Assembly: GCA_028290905.1 (NCBI GenBank)
Contig: JAQGIW010000076.1
Span: 1 to 47,719 of the forward strand
Source: Caulobacteraceae bacterium
Lineage (GTDB): Bacteria; Pseudomonadota; Alphaproteobacteria; Caulobacterales; Caulobacteraceae
Length of the DNA stretch: 47,719 bases
Direction: 5' to 3'
The position numbers and the translations under genes are program-made. Position 1 is the stretch's first letter, and each line of letters starts with the position of its first letter. This document shows, one piece after another, positions 6,861 through 15,286 of this stretch. The notes under the pieces were generated by a model that saw only the letters and a program-made list of their open reading frames with translations, was not told the DNA's origin and ran no database searches.

Positions 6861-8093
6861 CTATCGGCCCGGCCCGGCCTTGGCCGCGGAGGCGCGCACG
6901 ATCGGAATCTCATCAGGCGCCAGCGGCTTCATCCACGTCTTGCGGGCGAGGGCCGCCTCGATATGGGGCGCGAGCTCCTTGGCCTTTTTGGCCTCGCGCT
7001 CGGCGACCTCGGCCTTGAACTCGGGCATCACCTCGGCGGCGAACAGCTCCAGGGCCTCGCAGATGTGGGCGTGCCGGTTGTGGCCGGCCTGCTGCAGGAA
7101 GATCACCTGGTCGACGCCGACATCCTGGAACTCGCGGATGTGGCGACGGATGTCGTCCGGCGTGCCGATGCCCGAGACATAGGTGTCGGCCCGCTTGGCC
7201 GCGTCGATCACCTCCTGGGTCCGGTTGCCGCGGGCGGTGATATAGTCATGCCACAGGGTCGAGCGGCCGGGGACGGTGTCGTGCGCGACCAGGGCGTTGA
7301 CGGCATAGCCGAAGAACTCGAAGCCCTCGTGGCCGCGACGGATGGCCTCGTCCCGGTCCCCGTGCACCGAGAAGTTCGAGACGGTGGCGATGTTGGCGTT
7401 CACGGCATGGCCGATCGGCACGCATTCCTCGGACTTGATGATGCCGTAATAGATGTCCGCCCAACGCTTCGCTTCGTCGGGATCGATGAACGAGAAGGAC
7501 AGCGCGCCCAGGCCCAGCGAGGCCGCCACCCTGATCGTGTCGCGGTTGGTGCAGGCCATCCACATCGGCGGATGGGGCTTCTGGACCGGCTTGGGAATGA
7601 CGTTGCGGCACGGGAAGGAGAAGGTCTCGCTCTCGTATCCGGGATAGGGGCTGAGCACCATCATGTTGGCGATCTGTTCGGCCGCCTCGATCGCCATGGC
7701 CCGCTTCTGGCGCGCCGGGATGTGAAAGGCGCCCAGCTCGAGCCGCGTCGCCCCCTCGCCGATGCCGAAGTCGAGCCGGCCCTTGGAGATGATGTCCAGG
7801 GTGGCCAGTCCCTCGGCGGTCCGGGCCGGATGGTTGTAGTTCGGAATCACCTGGCGGATGCCGTGGCCCACCCGGATGTTTTTGGTCAGGGCCGCGCAGG
7901 CCGACAGGAACACCTCGGGGGCGGAGGAATGCGAGTATTCCTCGAGGAAGTGGTGTTCCACCTCCCAGGCGTAGTCGTAGCCGAGCTTGTCGGCCAGCAC
8001 GACCTGTTCCAGCGCCTCATGGAACAGCCTGGCCTCGTCGCCCTCGTTCCACGGTTTGGGCAACTGGTGCTCGTAGAATATGCCGAACCGCAT
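6861..8093 (-). CDS. LLM-class flavin-dependent monooxygenase
   Basis: This 410-residue protein of the bacterial luciferase-like (LLM) superfamily uses reduced FMN from a separate reductase. Diagnostic parts are MRFGIFYEHQLP at the start, AWEVEHHFLEEYS (the conserved EHH region), NIRVGHGIRQV, GRLDFGIGEGATRLE and PHPPMWMACTN. The C-terminal 60 residues are charged and helical, an extension beyond the core TIM barrel. The ATG complementary to 8091-8093 follows GGGAGAAGG, so I use it rather than the ORF-track start 14 codons upstream. It is divergent from the phytanoyl-CoA dioxygenase-like gene, suggesting one oxidative pathway. The substrate is unknown. Confidence 0.9.
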   Translation of the reverse strand: MRFGIFYEHQLPKPWNEGDEARLFHEALEQVVLADKLGYDYAWEVEHHFLEEYSHSSAPEVFLSACAALTKNIRVGHGIRQVIPNYNHPARTAEGLATLDIISKGRLDFGIGEGATRLELGAFHIPARQKRAMAIEAAEQIANMMVLSPYPGYESETFSFPCRNVIPKPVQKPHPPMWMACTNRDTIRVAASLGLGALSFSFIDPDEAKRWADIYYGIIKSEECVPIGHAVNANIATVSNFSVHGDRDEAIRRGHEGFEFFGYAVNALVAHDTVPGRSTLWHDYITARGNRTQEVIDAAKRADTYVSGIGTPDDIRRHIREFQDVGVDQVIFLQQAGHNRHAHICEALELFAAEVMPEFKAEVAEREAKKAKELAPHIEAALARKTWMKPLAPDEIPIVRASAAKAGPGR

Positions 8094-8263
8094 GGTCGCC
8101 TTCTCCCGATCCCGGCTTGTCGCCTGTTCGGGCAAGTAGACCGCAAGACGACGCCCGATGAAAGCCGGACGTGGCGGAAGCCGCCCCCTTCACGGCCGCG
8201 CGATCCGGCCTAAGGTAAGGGAAATGCGCCGGGCCATCATGGCGGCCGCGGCAGGAGGAGAAC

Positions 8264-9178
8264 ATGGACGACCTATCCGCCCTCGACGGCGCCAAGCCCC
8301 CGCCGTCATCGCGCTTCGGTCTGCCGATCAGCCCGGAGGCCCTCGAGCTCTGGGATGAGATCGAGCGGTTGGACCTGGTCCGCAACATCGCCGAGCTGGA
8401 GGTGCTGGGCTGGACGGTGATCCCGCCGGAGAAGGCCGCGCCGCCAGGGTTCTGCGACCGGTTGCGCGACAAGATCCTGGAGGTCGCCGCGCGCCGGGAC
8501 GGTCGGCCGGCCGATCTGGAGGCGGGCGCGACGCACACCCGCACCAATCGCCCGATCGGCGGCCTCTACACCTATCTTCTGTTCGAGGACCCGATCTTCC
8601 AGGAGGCGATGTGCAACCCGATCGGGATGGCGCTCACCACCTACCTGCTGGGCAAGAACGCCATCGCCTCGAACTGCATCGGGGGGCTGAAGGGGCCGGG
8701 CGACGTCGATCTCGGTCTGCATTCCGACAATGCTTTGATGGTGGCGCCGTTTCCGTCGATCCCGCAGGTCTGCAACATCACCTATGCGCTGTCGGACTAC
8801 ACCAGGGAGGACGGCGCATTGTGCTTCGTCCCCGGCAGCCACAAGTATCTGCGCCATCCAGCGCCCGGCGAGGGCCTGGACCAGCGGGTTCCCGTCGAGT
8901 GTAAGGCCGGCTCGATCATCTTCTGGGGCGGCGCCGCCTGGCACGGCGCCTTCGCGCGCACCGCGCCCGGCCTGCGCATCAACCTGATCATGGCGATGAT
9001 GCGTTCGCACATGCGCCCGCAAGAGCCCTACCGCGAGAACGTCACCCAGGCGATCCTCGACGCCAACCCGCCGCGCTTCGCCAAGCTGATGGGCAGGCAC
9101 CTGAACTACGGCTGGAAGGAAGAGGGTCCTCAGAACGAGGCTACGGCCTACAACGTCTCGCGGCACGCCTACGACTGA
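8264..9178 (+). CDS. Phytanoyl-CoA dioxygenase (PhyH)-family Fe(II)/2-oxoglutarate oxygenase
   Basis: This is a 304-residue non-heme iron dioxygenase. The 2-His-1-Asp facial triad is readable as LGLHSDNA (His about 153, Asp about 155) and WHGAFA (His about 227), with the 2-oxoglutarate-binding arginine in PGLRINL (about 238). DGALCFVPGSHKYLRHP is the typical PhyH segment between them. A strong AGGAGGAG precedes the ATG at 8264. It is expected to hydroxylate a lipophilic acid, terpenoid or similar compound. It is divergent from an LLM monooxygenase and convergent with an SDR, which fits a small catabolic group. Confidence 0.9.
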   Translation: MDDLSALDGAKPPPSSRFGLPISPEALELWDEIERLDLVRNIAELEVLGWTVIPPEKAAPPGFCDRLRDKILEVAARRDGRPADLEAGATHTRTNRPIGGLYTYLLFEDPIFQEAMCNPIGMALTTYLLGKNAIASNCIGGLKGPGDVDLGLHSDNALMVAPFPSIPQVCNITYALSDYTREDGALCFVPGSHKYLRHPAPGEGLDQRVPVECKAGSIIFWGGAAWHGAFARTAPGLRINLIMAMMRSHMRPQEPYRENVTQAILDANPPRFAKLMGRHLNYGWKEEGPQNEATAYNVSRHAYD

Positions 9179-9198
9179 AGGCGGCCGGTGAATCGGAT

Positions 9199-9987
9199 CT
9201 AAACGTGGCCGCCTTGACCGCCGTCCACGGTGATCGCCGCGCCGTTGATGTAGGAGGCGCCGCTGGTGCAGAGGAAGACGATCACGGCGGCGACTTCTTC
9301 GGCGGTTCCGTAGCGCCCCACCGGAACGGCCCTGGCGTTGCCCGCCAGGACGGCCTCCATGGTCGTCCCGTTGGCGGCGGCCACTTCACCCGCCGCCCGC
9401 TCCCACATCGGCGTGTGGATGAGACCCGGCAGGACCGAGTTCACCAGGACGTTGTCGGCGCCGTATTTTCGCGCCAACGCCTTGCCCATCGCGATCATGG
9501 CCGCCTTCGAGGCGCTGTAGTCGATGAGCGCCGCGTTGGGATAGAGCGCCGCGCCGCTCGACACCATCACGACCCGGCCCCACTTGCGCTCCCGCATCCC
9601 GGGCAGCAGCCGGCGCGTGCAGCGAACCGCCGACATCAGGTTCAGCTCGAACAGTGAGAACCAGTCGTCGTCGCTCATGTAGAGAAAGTTGCGCGACGGC
9701 GAGGCGCCGACGTTGTTCACGAGGATATCGACCGGGCCCTCCGCCAGCACGCCATCCATGAACGCGTCCACAGACCGCCGGTCCGCCATATCCGCCGTGA
9801 ATCCGCGGATCGACCCGTCGCCCCTTGGCGGGCGGTAGTCGGACAGCGCCGCGACGTTGTCGGCGCCGCGCGAACAGAAGCACACGCGCGCGCCCTGGTC
9901 GGCGAGGGCGCGGACGGCGGCCGCTCCGATGCCCAGGCTGGCGCCGGTCAGCACGGCCCGCTTTCCCGAAAGGTCCAGGTCGATCAT
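9199..9987 (-). CDS. Short-chain dehydrogenase/reductase (SDR)
   Basis: This 262-residue classical SDR has the cofactor motif TGASLGIG near the N-terminus, NNVGA at the end of the fourth beta strand, MVSSGAALYP with the catalytic Ser, and YSASKAAM as YxxxK. The C-terminus YINGAAITVDGG is typical. I chose the ATG complementary to 9985-9987 (MIDLDLSGKR), preceded by AAAGGACC; the ORF track adds 15 residues. An acidic residue after the second strand is not evident and CFCSRGADN has Ser-Arg, which favours NADP(H). It may act on the alcohol or ketone made by the adjacent oxygenases. Confidence 0.9.
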   Translation of the reverse strand: MIDLDLSGKRAVLTGASLGIGAAAVRALADQGARVCFCSRGADNVAALSDYRPPRGDGSIRGFTADMADRRSVDAFMDGVLAEGPVDILVNNVGASPSRNFLYMSDDDWFSLFELNLMSAVRCTRRLLPGMRERKWGRVVMVSSGAALYPNAALIDYSASKAAMIAMGKALARKYGADNVLVNSVLPGLIHTPMWERAAGEVAAANGTTMEAVLAGNARAVPVGRYGTAEEVAAVIVFLCTSGASYINGAAITVDGGQGGHV

Positions 9988-10132
9988 CTTAAGGGGTCCT
10001 TTGAGGTTGAGGCGGCGCCACAAGCTAAACATGACCGCGCGGCGCGCGCCACGGTGGGCCGACCGCTGTCATCGCAACGCTATTGGTTGGCGGTGTTCAT
10101 GCAGGTTCTCGGAAATGCTATGGATGGAAGCT

Positions 10133-10408
10133 ATGAGCGACGCTGTCGGCCCTGGCGATCTGGTTCTGTGCGTCAATGTCGCCCCGAACCATGCCACGGG
10201 TAGGCCGGTGCCCCTGCGAGCCGGGGAGACCTACCGTGTCATCGCGGTCATGGAATATGCCTGCCCATGCGGACGTTCCGATGCCCTGCTGGATGTAGGA
10301 ATTGACTACGGGTGGTGCCAAACGCGCTTCCGACTCCTGCCCAAGCCCAAGGCCGAGACCAAGACGCGCCGCGTATCGGCGCCCAAAGAGAAGGAGACGG
10401 TTCGATGA
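10133..10408 (+). CDS. Small conserved hypothetical protein
   Basis: This 91-residue protein opens MSDAVGPGDLVLCVNVAPNH and has a Cys cluster CPCG with a later Cys in YGWCQTRFRLLP. The layout (GPGDLVLCV..., L..G..Y.V..V....CPCG...L.VG....W...RFR.LP) matches small proteins I recognise from alphaproteobacterial genomes and prophages, all of unknown function; the pattern suggests a compact SH3-like fold. The tail is Lys/Arg-rich. I favour ATG 10133 (TGGAAG just upstream), though ATG 10124 in the same frame is possible. Confidence 0.6.
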   Translation: MSDAVGPGDLVLCVNVAPNHATGRPVPLRAGETYRVIAVMEYACPCGRSDALLDVGIDYGWCQTRFRLLPKPKAETKTRRVSAPKEKETVR

Positions 10409-10582
10409 ACAAGGGACTCCCTTCCCGGTCCGGCTGACGCGCGCGGGTGTGGCGCGCGTCTGGAGTCCGCTTGGGGTCGAGAGCGATCACGAGCCGCTCG
10501 CCAGGGAGCCGACGCTGCAACCGAATAGCCGGGCGGCGGCGGCGTGCGGCGGTGTACTGTCAGGCATGGGAGAGGCCTGAGG

Positions 10583-11137
10583 TTGGCGGGGAAGGTTACG
10601 CACCTCGAGACGCAGCGGCTGACGTTGAGGCGGTTCACCGCGTCCGACGGGCCGGCCGTCCATCTTTACATGGGCGATCCCCTGGTCACCCGGTGGCTGC
10701 CGAAGGGGCGGCTGGACAAGGCCGGGGCGCAGACTTTTGCCGACAAGAACGCCGGGAGGCGCCCGAGGGCGATCGCCGTCGTCGAACGCGCGTCGGGCGA
10801 GCTCGTGGGGCACATGGACTTCCATCCCTGGCTTGGGCGCGGCACGCGCGAGATCGGCTGGGCGATTGGCCGTCCATACCAGCGACGGGGCTATGCCACC
10901 GAGGCCGCCCGCGCCCTCTTGGCCCATGCGTTCGAGACGCTGCGCTGTCACAGAGTGGTGGCGACCTGCCAACCGGAGAACGTCGCCTCGTGGCGCGTGA
11001 TGGACAAGTTGGGCATGCGCCGGGAAGCCCACTTCCGCCAGCACCTCCTTCGCGATACCGGCGAGTGGTGGGACGAGTATTTCTACGCCCTGCTGGCGGA
11101 AGAGTACTTCGGCCGGGCCGCCCCGATCAGCGGCTAG
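10583..11137 (+). CDS. GNAT-family N-acetyltransferase (RimJ/RimL-like)
   Basis: This acetyltransferase of about 184 residues uses acetyl-CoA. ETQRLTLRRFTASDGPAVH is the RimJ/RimL-like opening. EIGWAIGRPYQRRGYATEAA contains the Q/RxxGxG/A acetyl-CoA loop (QRRGYA), and VVATCQPENVASWRVMDKLG is the conserved C-terminal N.aS..vmeKlGm motif. The start is uncertain: I prefer TTG 10583 with GGGAGAGG about 8 bases upstream, because similarity begins soon after; the track's GTG 10544 adds 13 Arg/Cys-rich residues. The substrate could be an amino group on a protein, an aminoglycoside or a small amine. Confidence 0.85.
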   Translation: MAGKVTHLETQRLTLRRFTASDGPAVHLYMGDPLVTRWLPKGRLDKAGAQTFADKNAGRRPRAIAVVERASGELVGHMDFHPWLGRGTREIGWAIGRPYQRRGYATEAARALLAHAFETLRCHRVVATCQPENVASWRVMDKLGMRREAHFRQHLLRDTGEWWDEYFYALLAEEYFGRAAPISG

Positions 11138-11257
11138 ACGGGAGCCCGCCGGCGTAGTCCAGCGCGTCGAAGCGACACTGCGCGCGGAGGACTAAATTTC
11201 TTCGGTCGCGCGGGGGCTTCGGCGACAGCGTCGGGCTGGCAGCCGCGCACCAGCCGC

Positions 11258-11731
11258 TCACACCCCCGCCTTCGCCAGGTTCGCCTTCGGGATCACGGCC
11301 GTGAACGCGCCCCTGTCCTTCGCGCGATCGCGGGCGAAGTCGGCCCAGGCGGCGGCGACGGCGGTGGGGGCGCCGGGCGCTAGCTCGGCGCGGCGGGTGA
11401 CGAGCCGGACGCGGCGGATCGCCGTGGCGGCCTGGGCCCAGAGGTCGACGTTTTCCACGGGCGCGTTCTGACCGGCCTCGGCAGCAGTGATGCGGCACGG
11501 AATGGCGAGCACCGCGGGCGAAGCGGTCTGGAGTTCGACGCCCGCGCCCGGCGCCAGGTCGGCCAGCGCCGCAGCGATCGCCGCCAGGCTCGTCCGCTCC
11601 AGGTCGAACCGGCGCGCGCCGCCGGCGCTCCCGCTGACCTCGCCGGCGTTCAGCCGCACGATGGCCCAGCCGCCAATGCGGAAGTTCGCGTGGTGGGCCA
11701 CCTCGAGCCAGATCCGAACCGAAGCAGGCAT
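11258..11731 (-). CDS. Degenerate RNase H-like protein
   Basis: This 157-residue protein opens SVRIWLEVAHHANFRIGGWA and continues GSAGGARRFDLERTSLAAIAAALADL, an arrangement recalling RNase HI (a strand with GGWA.V, G......T...ME..A...AL). The catalytic carboxylates are not all in place: the first-strand Asp is absent and the Glu of the ME helix is not conserved. The tail LWAQAATAIRRVRLVTRRAE and AAAWADFARDRAKDRGAF matches a lineage of RNase H-fold proteins I associate with Caulobacterales. It is probably non-catalytic or altered. I placed the start at the ATG complementary to 11729-11731. It lies 58 bases downstream of an LLM gene on the same strand. Confidence 0.6.
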   Translation of the reverse strand: MPASVRIWLEVAHHANFRIGGWAIVRLNAGEVSGSAGGARRFDLERTSLAAIAAALADLAPGAGVELQTASPAVLAIPCRITAAEAGQNAPVENVDLWAQAATAIRRVRLVTRRAELAPGAPTAVAAAWADFARDRAKDRGAFTAVIPKANLAKAGV

Positions 11732-11789
11732 GAGACGGCGGCTATCACGATTGCGGCCGACCTCGACGGCAATTCGAAGGTGGCGCCCG

Positions 11790-12812
11790 TCAGCGCCAGC
11801 CCAGGGCCGGCGCCACATGCACGAGGATCGCCTCCAGGAGGTGGGCGTTGTAAGCGACTCCGAGCTGGTTGGGGACGGTGATCAGAAGGGTGTCGGCTTC
11901 GGCGATCGCTTCGTCGCCGCGAAGCTGTTCCACCAGAATGTCGGGCTCGGCGACGTAGCTGCGGCCGAAGATCGCCCGGCCCGGCCCGCCGAGGAAGCCG
12001 ACCTGGTCGGCGTCCTCGCCGCCCGGACCGAAGTAGGCGCGGTCCAGGTCATCGACCAGGGCGACGATGTTGCGGCTTACCGAAACGCGGGGCGCCCTCG
12101 CATGCCCCGCTTCCGCCCAGGCGGCCCGAAAGGCCCGGATCTGAGCGGCCTGCTGAACGTGGAACGGTTCGCCGGTCTCATCGGCCTTCAGGGTCGAGCT
12201 TTGCAGGTTCATGCCCAACTTCGCCGCCCACACCGCCGTCGCGTTGGACGCGGCGCCCCACCAGATGCGCTCGCGCAGGCCTTCCGAATGAGGCTCCAGA
12301 CGCAGCAGGCCCGGCGGGTTGGGGAACATGGGGTCAGGATTAGGTTCGGCGAACCCCCGGCCGCGCAGGAGGTCGAGGAACACCCGGGCATGGCGGCGGC
12401 CCATATCGGCGTCGCTCTCGCCCTCGCCGGGCTCGTAGCCGAAGTAGCGCCAGCCTTCGATCACCTGCTCAGGCGATCCGCGGCTGATCCCAAGCTGCAA
12501 CCGGCCGCCGGCGATCAGGTCCGCCGCGCCTGCGTCCTCGACCATGTAGAGCGGGTTTTCGTAGCGCATGTCGATCACGGCCGTGCCGAGCTCGATGCGG
12601 CGGGTCCTGGCGCCGGCGGCCGCCAGCAGCGGGAACGGCGAGGCAAGCTGACGGGCGAAGTGATGGACGCGGAAGTAGGCGCCGTCGGCGCCCAATTCCT
12701 CGGCGGCGACCGCCAGGTCGATGGACTGCAGGAGCACGTCCGCCGCCGACCGGGCCTGAGACTGGCTGGCGGCCGTCCAGTGGCCGAAGGAGAGGAAACC
12801 GATTTTCTTCAT
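11790..12812 (-). CDS. LLM-class flavin-dependent oxidoreductase
   Basis: This 340-residue luciferase-like protein opens KKIGFLSFGHW, then GADGAYFRVHHFARQLASPF (EHH-like region), RRIELGTAVIDMRYENPLYM (the GTAV...P strand) and GGRLQLGISRGSPEQVI, the conserved GR...G.srG. loop. IWWGAASNATAVWAAKLGMN fits the late TIM-barrel strands. The ATG complementary to 12810-12812 is chosen because the family sequence starts there; the ORF track extends 66 residues into Arg/Pro-rich translation. It is divergent in sequence from the other LLM enzymes in the window and belongs to a different subfamily. The substrate is unknown. Confidence 0.88.
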   Translation of the reverse strand: MKKIGFLSFGHWTAASQSQARSAADVLLQSIDLAVAAEELGADGAYFRVHHFARQLASPFPLLAAAGARTRRIELGTAVIDMRYENPLYMVEDAGAADLIAGGRLQLGISRGSPEQVIEGWRYFGYEPGEGESDADMGRRHARVFLDLLRGRGFAEPNPDPMFPNPPGLLRLEPHSEGLRERIWWGAASNATAVWAAKLGMNLQSSTLKADETGEPFHVQQAAQIRAFRAAWAEAGHARAPRVSVSRNIVALVDDLDRAYFGPGGEDADQVGFLGGPGRAIFGRSYVAEPDILVEQLRGDEAIAEADTLLITVPNQLGVAYNAHLLEAILVHVAPALGWR

Positions 12813-12885
12813 CGCTTGCAGACTATCGGGAACCTGCGATCGACGACACCTCCGCGAAGTGGCCGCACCGCCTCTTCGTGTCGTC

Positions 12886-14163
12886 CTAGAAGAAGACGAA
12901 GGACCGGACCACGACGTTCTTGCGGCATCGGGCGTCGGCGGGCGCGGTCGGGTCGACACAGGCCGTATGGAACGACCAGCGCGAGACGGAGCCGTCGGTC
13001 TCGGAGTCATAGCACTTGAGCATTGAGACCTCGGTGGGCGTCTGCCGGGGGAACCAGTACCACTCGTGTTCGGGACGGTAGGTGAAGCGGGTGGTCTCGC
13101 CGACGCGGTCGTCGTAAATTCGGTAGTTGGTGATGTACGGCTGGTCGGCGAAGGAGGGCCAGGCGCAGAGCACGAATGGGAACTGCTCGACCGTTTCCAT
13201 CGGCTTGGCGAGATTGATCGACATGAACCGCCGCGACATCTTTCGGTCGGCCTCTTCCTCCGTGTAGTGCTGGGTGCGCCCGAAGTTGCGCAGGTTCCGG
13301 GTGAGCAGCTCGCGGCAGCGCACGCGGCCGCTGTTGTCGTTCAGGTCGTTGTGCACGATGTTGGCGTAGCGGAGGTTGACACCCGGGTTCTTGTTGTCCT
13401 GGTCTTCCGTGGGGTCGCCCGCGTAGTCCTTGTCGAAGACGTCGTGATTGTAGACCAGCGCATCGGTCGCGCCCGGGAAGAACCCGAGGAGGAGCTTCTC
13501 GATCTCGGGGTAGAACACCCGCTCCACCTCCGCCGAATCGTAGAAGTTCGTGCACGCCGACTCCAGGTGCGCCAGCGAGACACCGAGCCGGTCCATGCAT
13601 TCGGGGCTGCCCGGCGAGAGGCCCGGGTAGTCCTCGCCGATGCGCCGCGCGTCGCGCATCACCTGCGGGAAATAGAGGTCCCGCCGCAGGTTGTCCCTCT
13701 CGTTCTGGCGCAGGATCTCCGCGACGTCCGCGCGCGCCGGGTCCCGCCAGACGGCGTTGGACGGGACAACGGAGTAGGTCGGCCGCTCGTAGGCCGTATA
13801 GCGCAGCGGCAGCGCCAGGCCGCCCTCGGGGGCCCTGGCGCCGTTCGCGCGGATGTGGTCCAGGCACTCATCGGACTTGCGGAACCCGAGGCCCCAGCGG
13901 GTCTCGATCGGGCCTGGCGGCGCATTGTCGATCATGTCGATGACGCGCCGGCTCTCGCCCTCGGCGATCTGGGCGAGCGCGTCCGCGAGCGCCGCGCCGG
14001 TTCCCGCATCGCCGTTCCGATCGAACGACATGTAGGAGAGGCCGCCGTTCGCCGCGATCGGCGGCGGCTGCCCCTCTGTGCGCTGGAGCGGCGGCACATA
14101 GGCCGACGAGACGCTCTTCGTGTCCGCCGCAACGTTCCTGTCGGCGATCTCGAGCCGGCTCAT
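12886..14163 (-). CDS. CmcJ/NvfI-family oxidoreductase (putative Fe/2OG-type oxygenase)
   Basis: This 425-residue protein resembles the CmcJ/NvfI family, known from cephamycin 7-alpha-methoxylation and fungal meroterpenoid endoperoxidation and found as uncharacterised bacterial homologues. Evidence is ANIVHNDLNDNSGRVRCREL (VH.D.t..s..R), SINLAKPMETVEQFPFVLCA (a variant of NvWrpl....dPlalcD), and EHEWYWFPRQTPTEVSMLKCYDS with FHTACVDPTAPADA and a VVVRSFVFF end. The last region is the clearest family signature. The N-terminal 60 residues are variable. GGAGGTGCGCT precedes the ATG complementary to 14161-14163. Bacterial members are poorly studied, so the reaction is open. Confidence 0.72.
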   Translation of the reverse strand: MSRLEIADRNVAADTKSVSSAYVPPLQRTEGQPPPIAANGGLSYMSFDRNGDAGTGAALADALAQIAEGESRRVIDMIDNAPPGPIETRWGLGFRKSDECLDHIRANGARAPEGGLALPLRYTAYERPTYSVVPSNAVWRDPARADVAEILRQNERDNLRRDLYFPQVMRDARRIGEDYPGLSPGSPECMDRLGVSLAHLESACTNFYDSAEVERVFYPEIEKLLLGFFPGATDALVYNHDVFDKDYAGDPTEDQDNKNPGVNLRYANIVHNDLNDNSGRVRCRELLTRNLRNFGRTQHYTEEEADRKMSRRFMSINLAKPMETVEQFPFVLCAWPSFADQPYITNYRIYDDRVGETTRFTYRPEHEWYWFPRQTPTEVSMLKCYDSETDGSVSRWSFHTACVDPTAPADARCRKNVVVRSFVFF

Positions 14164-14577
14164 AGCGCACCTCCGATCCGTTCAGCCTCACTTGGGAGGC
14201 CGCGCCCGCGTTTTCCAGACCGTCGCCCGCGCCACAAGCGCTCGTCAACTCGCCGGCGCGGCGAGTTTCCGGAGCCATGCCAAACCCTGCTACTGGCGCG
14301 CAAACCAACAGTTAGGGCCACGCTCGGGAACCGCTTTGGAGTCGAGCAGAACTTAGCGCCGCTCCGGACACCGGACATACGGCCAGGCGGCCTACGACTG
14401 CTTTCGAACGAGCCGTTTGAAAAGGCCGAGCAGGCTAGATTCATGACCAACGACATCGCTGGCCGGCTCACATTCTTTGGCGAGGCTGAACTTATCTAGG
14501 CGTCAGCCGTTTGATCCTGGCGCCACTGGGAAGTCAGACCCGGTGGCGACGGCATTTGCCGTGAGTAGGAGAACACC
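14164..14577. other. Intergenic region without a gene
   Basis: This 414-bp stretch separates the divergent CmcJ-like gene and the alanine-rich exported protein. ORFs across it have codon patterns unlike neighbours and no recognisable family. It should hold both promoters. I see only short dyads, for example CGCCAC...GTGGCG at about 14520-14546 and ACGGC-ATTT-GCCGT just before the downstream ribosome site. No RNA gene was recognised. Confidence 0.5.
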
Positions 14578-15258
14578 ATGCTTGGCAAAACGACCTTCGC
14601 ATCGCTCGTCGCATCGAGCGCCATGACCTTGGCCATCGCGACGCCCGCGGCAGCCAACAAGATGACTGATCGCGCCCACGAAGCCATCGCCGCTGCAGAG
14701 GCCAAGATTCACACCGCCGAATCCATGGGCGCCAGCACAGATGCGCCGCGCGATACGGCCGAGGCGCGGGCGATGCTGGCGAGCGCCAAGGAGGATTTCG
14801 CATCCGGCCACAAGGAGCCGGCGATTCAGGAGGCGATCCGGGCTTCGGCCCTTGCCGACACCGCCATCGGGATGTCGCAGCGGCACAAGGACGCCGCCAT
14901 CGCCTCTGCGCGTGAGGCCCAGAGCGCAACTGCCGACAGGGCCCAAGATCAGGTCGCCGCCGCCCGAGACCAGGCGGCCGCCGCCCAGCAGCAAGCTGTA
15001 GAAGCCAACGTGCGCGCCGACACCGCTCAGCAATCCGCCGCCGCTTCGGCGGCCGACGCGGAGGCCGCGCGCAACGCCGCGGCGATAGCGGCTGCGACGC
15101 CCCCGCCGCCGCAGGTTGAAACGACCGTCACGACCCAGCAGCCGGCCAGTGGTCATCACTCTACGCGCACGAGAGTGACGCGGCGCACGACGACAACCAG
15201 TTCGGCGCCCGCCCCTTCGGCTCAGGTCACCACGACGACCAAGGTGACCCCGCAGTAG
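14578..15258 (+). CDS. Exported alanine-rich coiled-coil protein (DUF4398-like)
   Basis: This 226-residue protein has a signal peptide (MLGKTTFASLVASSAMTLAI, cleavage near PAAAN). Residues 30-170 are an uninterrupted Ala/Glu/Gln helix with coiled-coil character (AHEAIAAAEAKIHTAESMGA, then DTAEARAMLASAKEDFASGH), resembling DUF4398 periplasmic proteins. The last 60 residues are Thr/Ser/Pro-rich with two basic patches, so disordered. GTAGGAGAA precedes the ATG. There is no enzyme motif. It is probably a periplasmic or envelope structural protein; the precise role is unknown. Confidence 0.75.
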   Translation: MLGKTTFASLVASSAMTLAIATPAAANKMTDRAHEAIAAAEAKIHTAESMGASTDAPRDTAEARAMLASAKEDFASGHKEPAIQEAIRASALADTAIGMSQRHKDAAIASAREAQSATADRAQDQVAAARDQAAAAQQQAVEANVRADTAQQSAAASAADAEAARNAAAIAAATPPPPQVETTVTTQQPASGHHSTRTRVTRRTTTTSSAPAPSAQVTTTTKVTPQ

Positions 15259-15286
15259 CGAGGCAGAAACAGGCGCGGCGGATCGC

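Noticed and set aside
5515-7182. 555-residue plus-strand ORF
   Set aside because: It is rich in Arg, Gly, Gln, Asp and His with no domain, and lies opposite the MFS transporter and LLM genes; it is a GC-rich shadow frame.
11487-13019. 510-residue plus-strand ORF
   Set aside because: It is the antisense shadow of the RNase H-like and LLM genes and has no recognisable domain.
14164-14577. tRNA or small RNA gene in the 414-bp gap
   Set aside because: No cloverleaf arms or strong terminator-linked hairpin could be found by eye.
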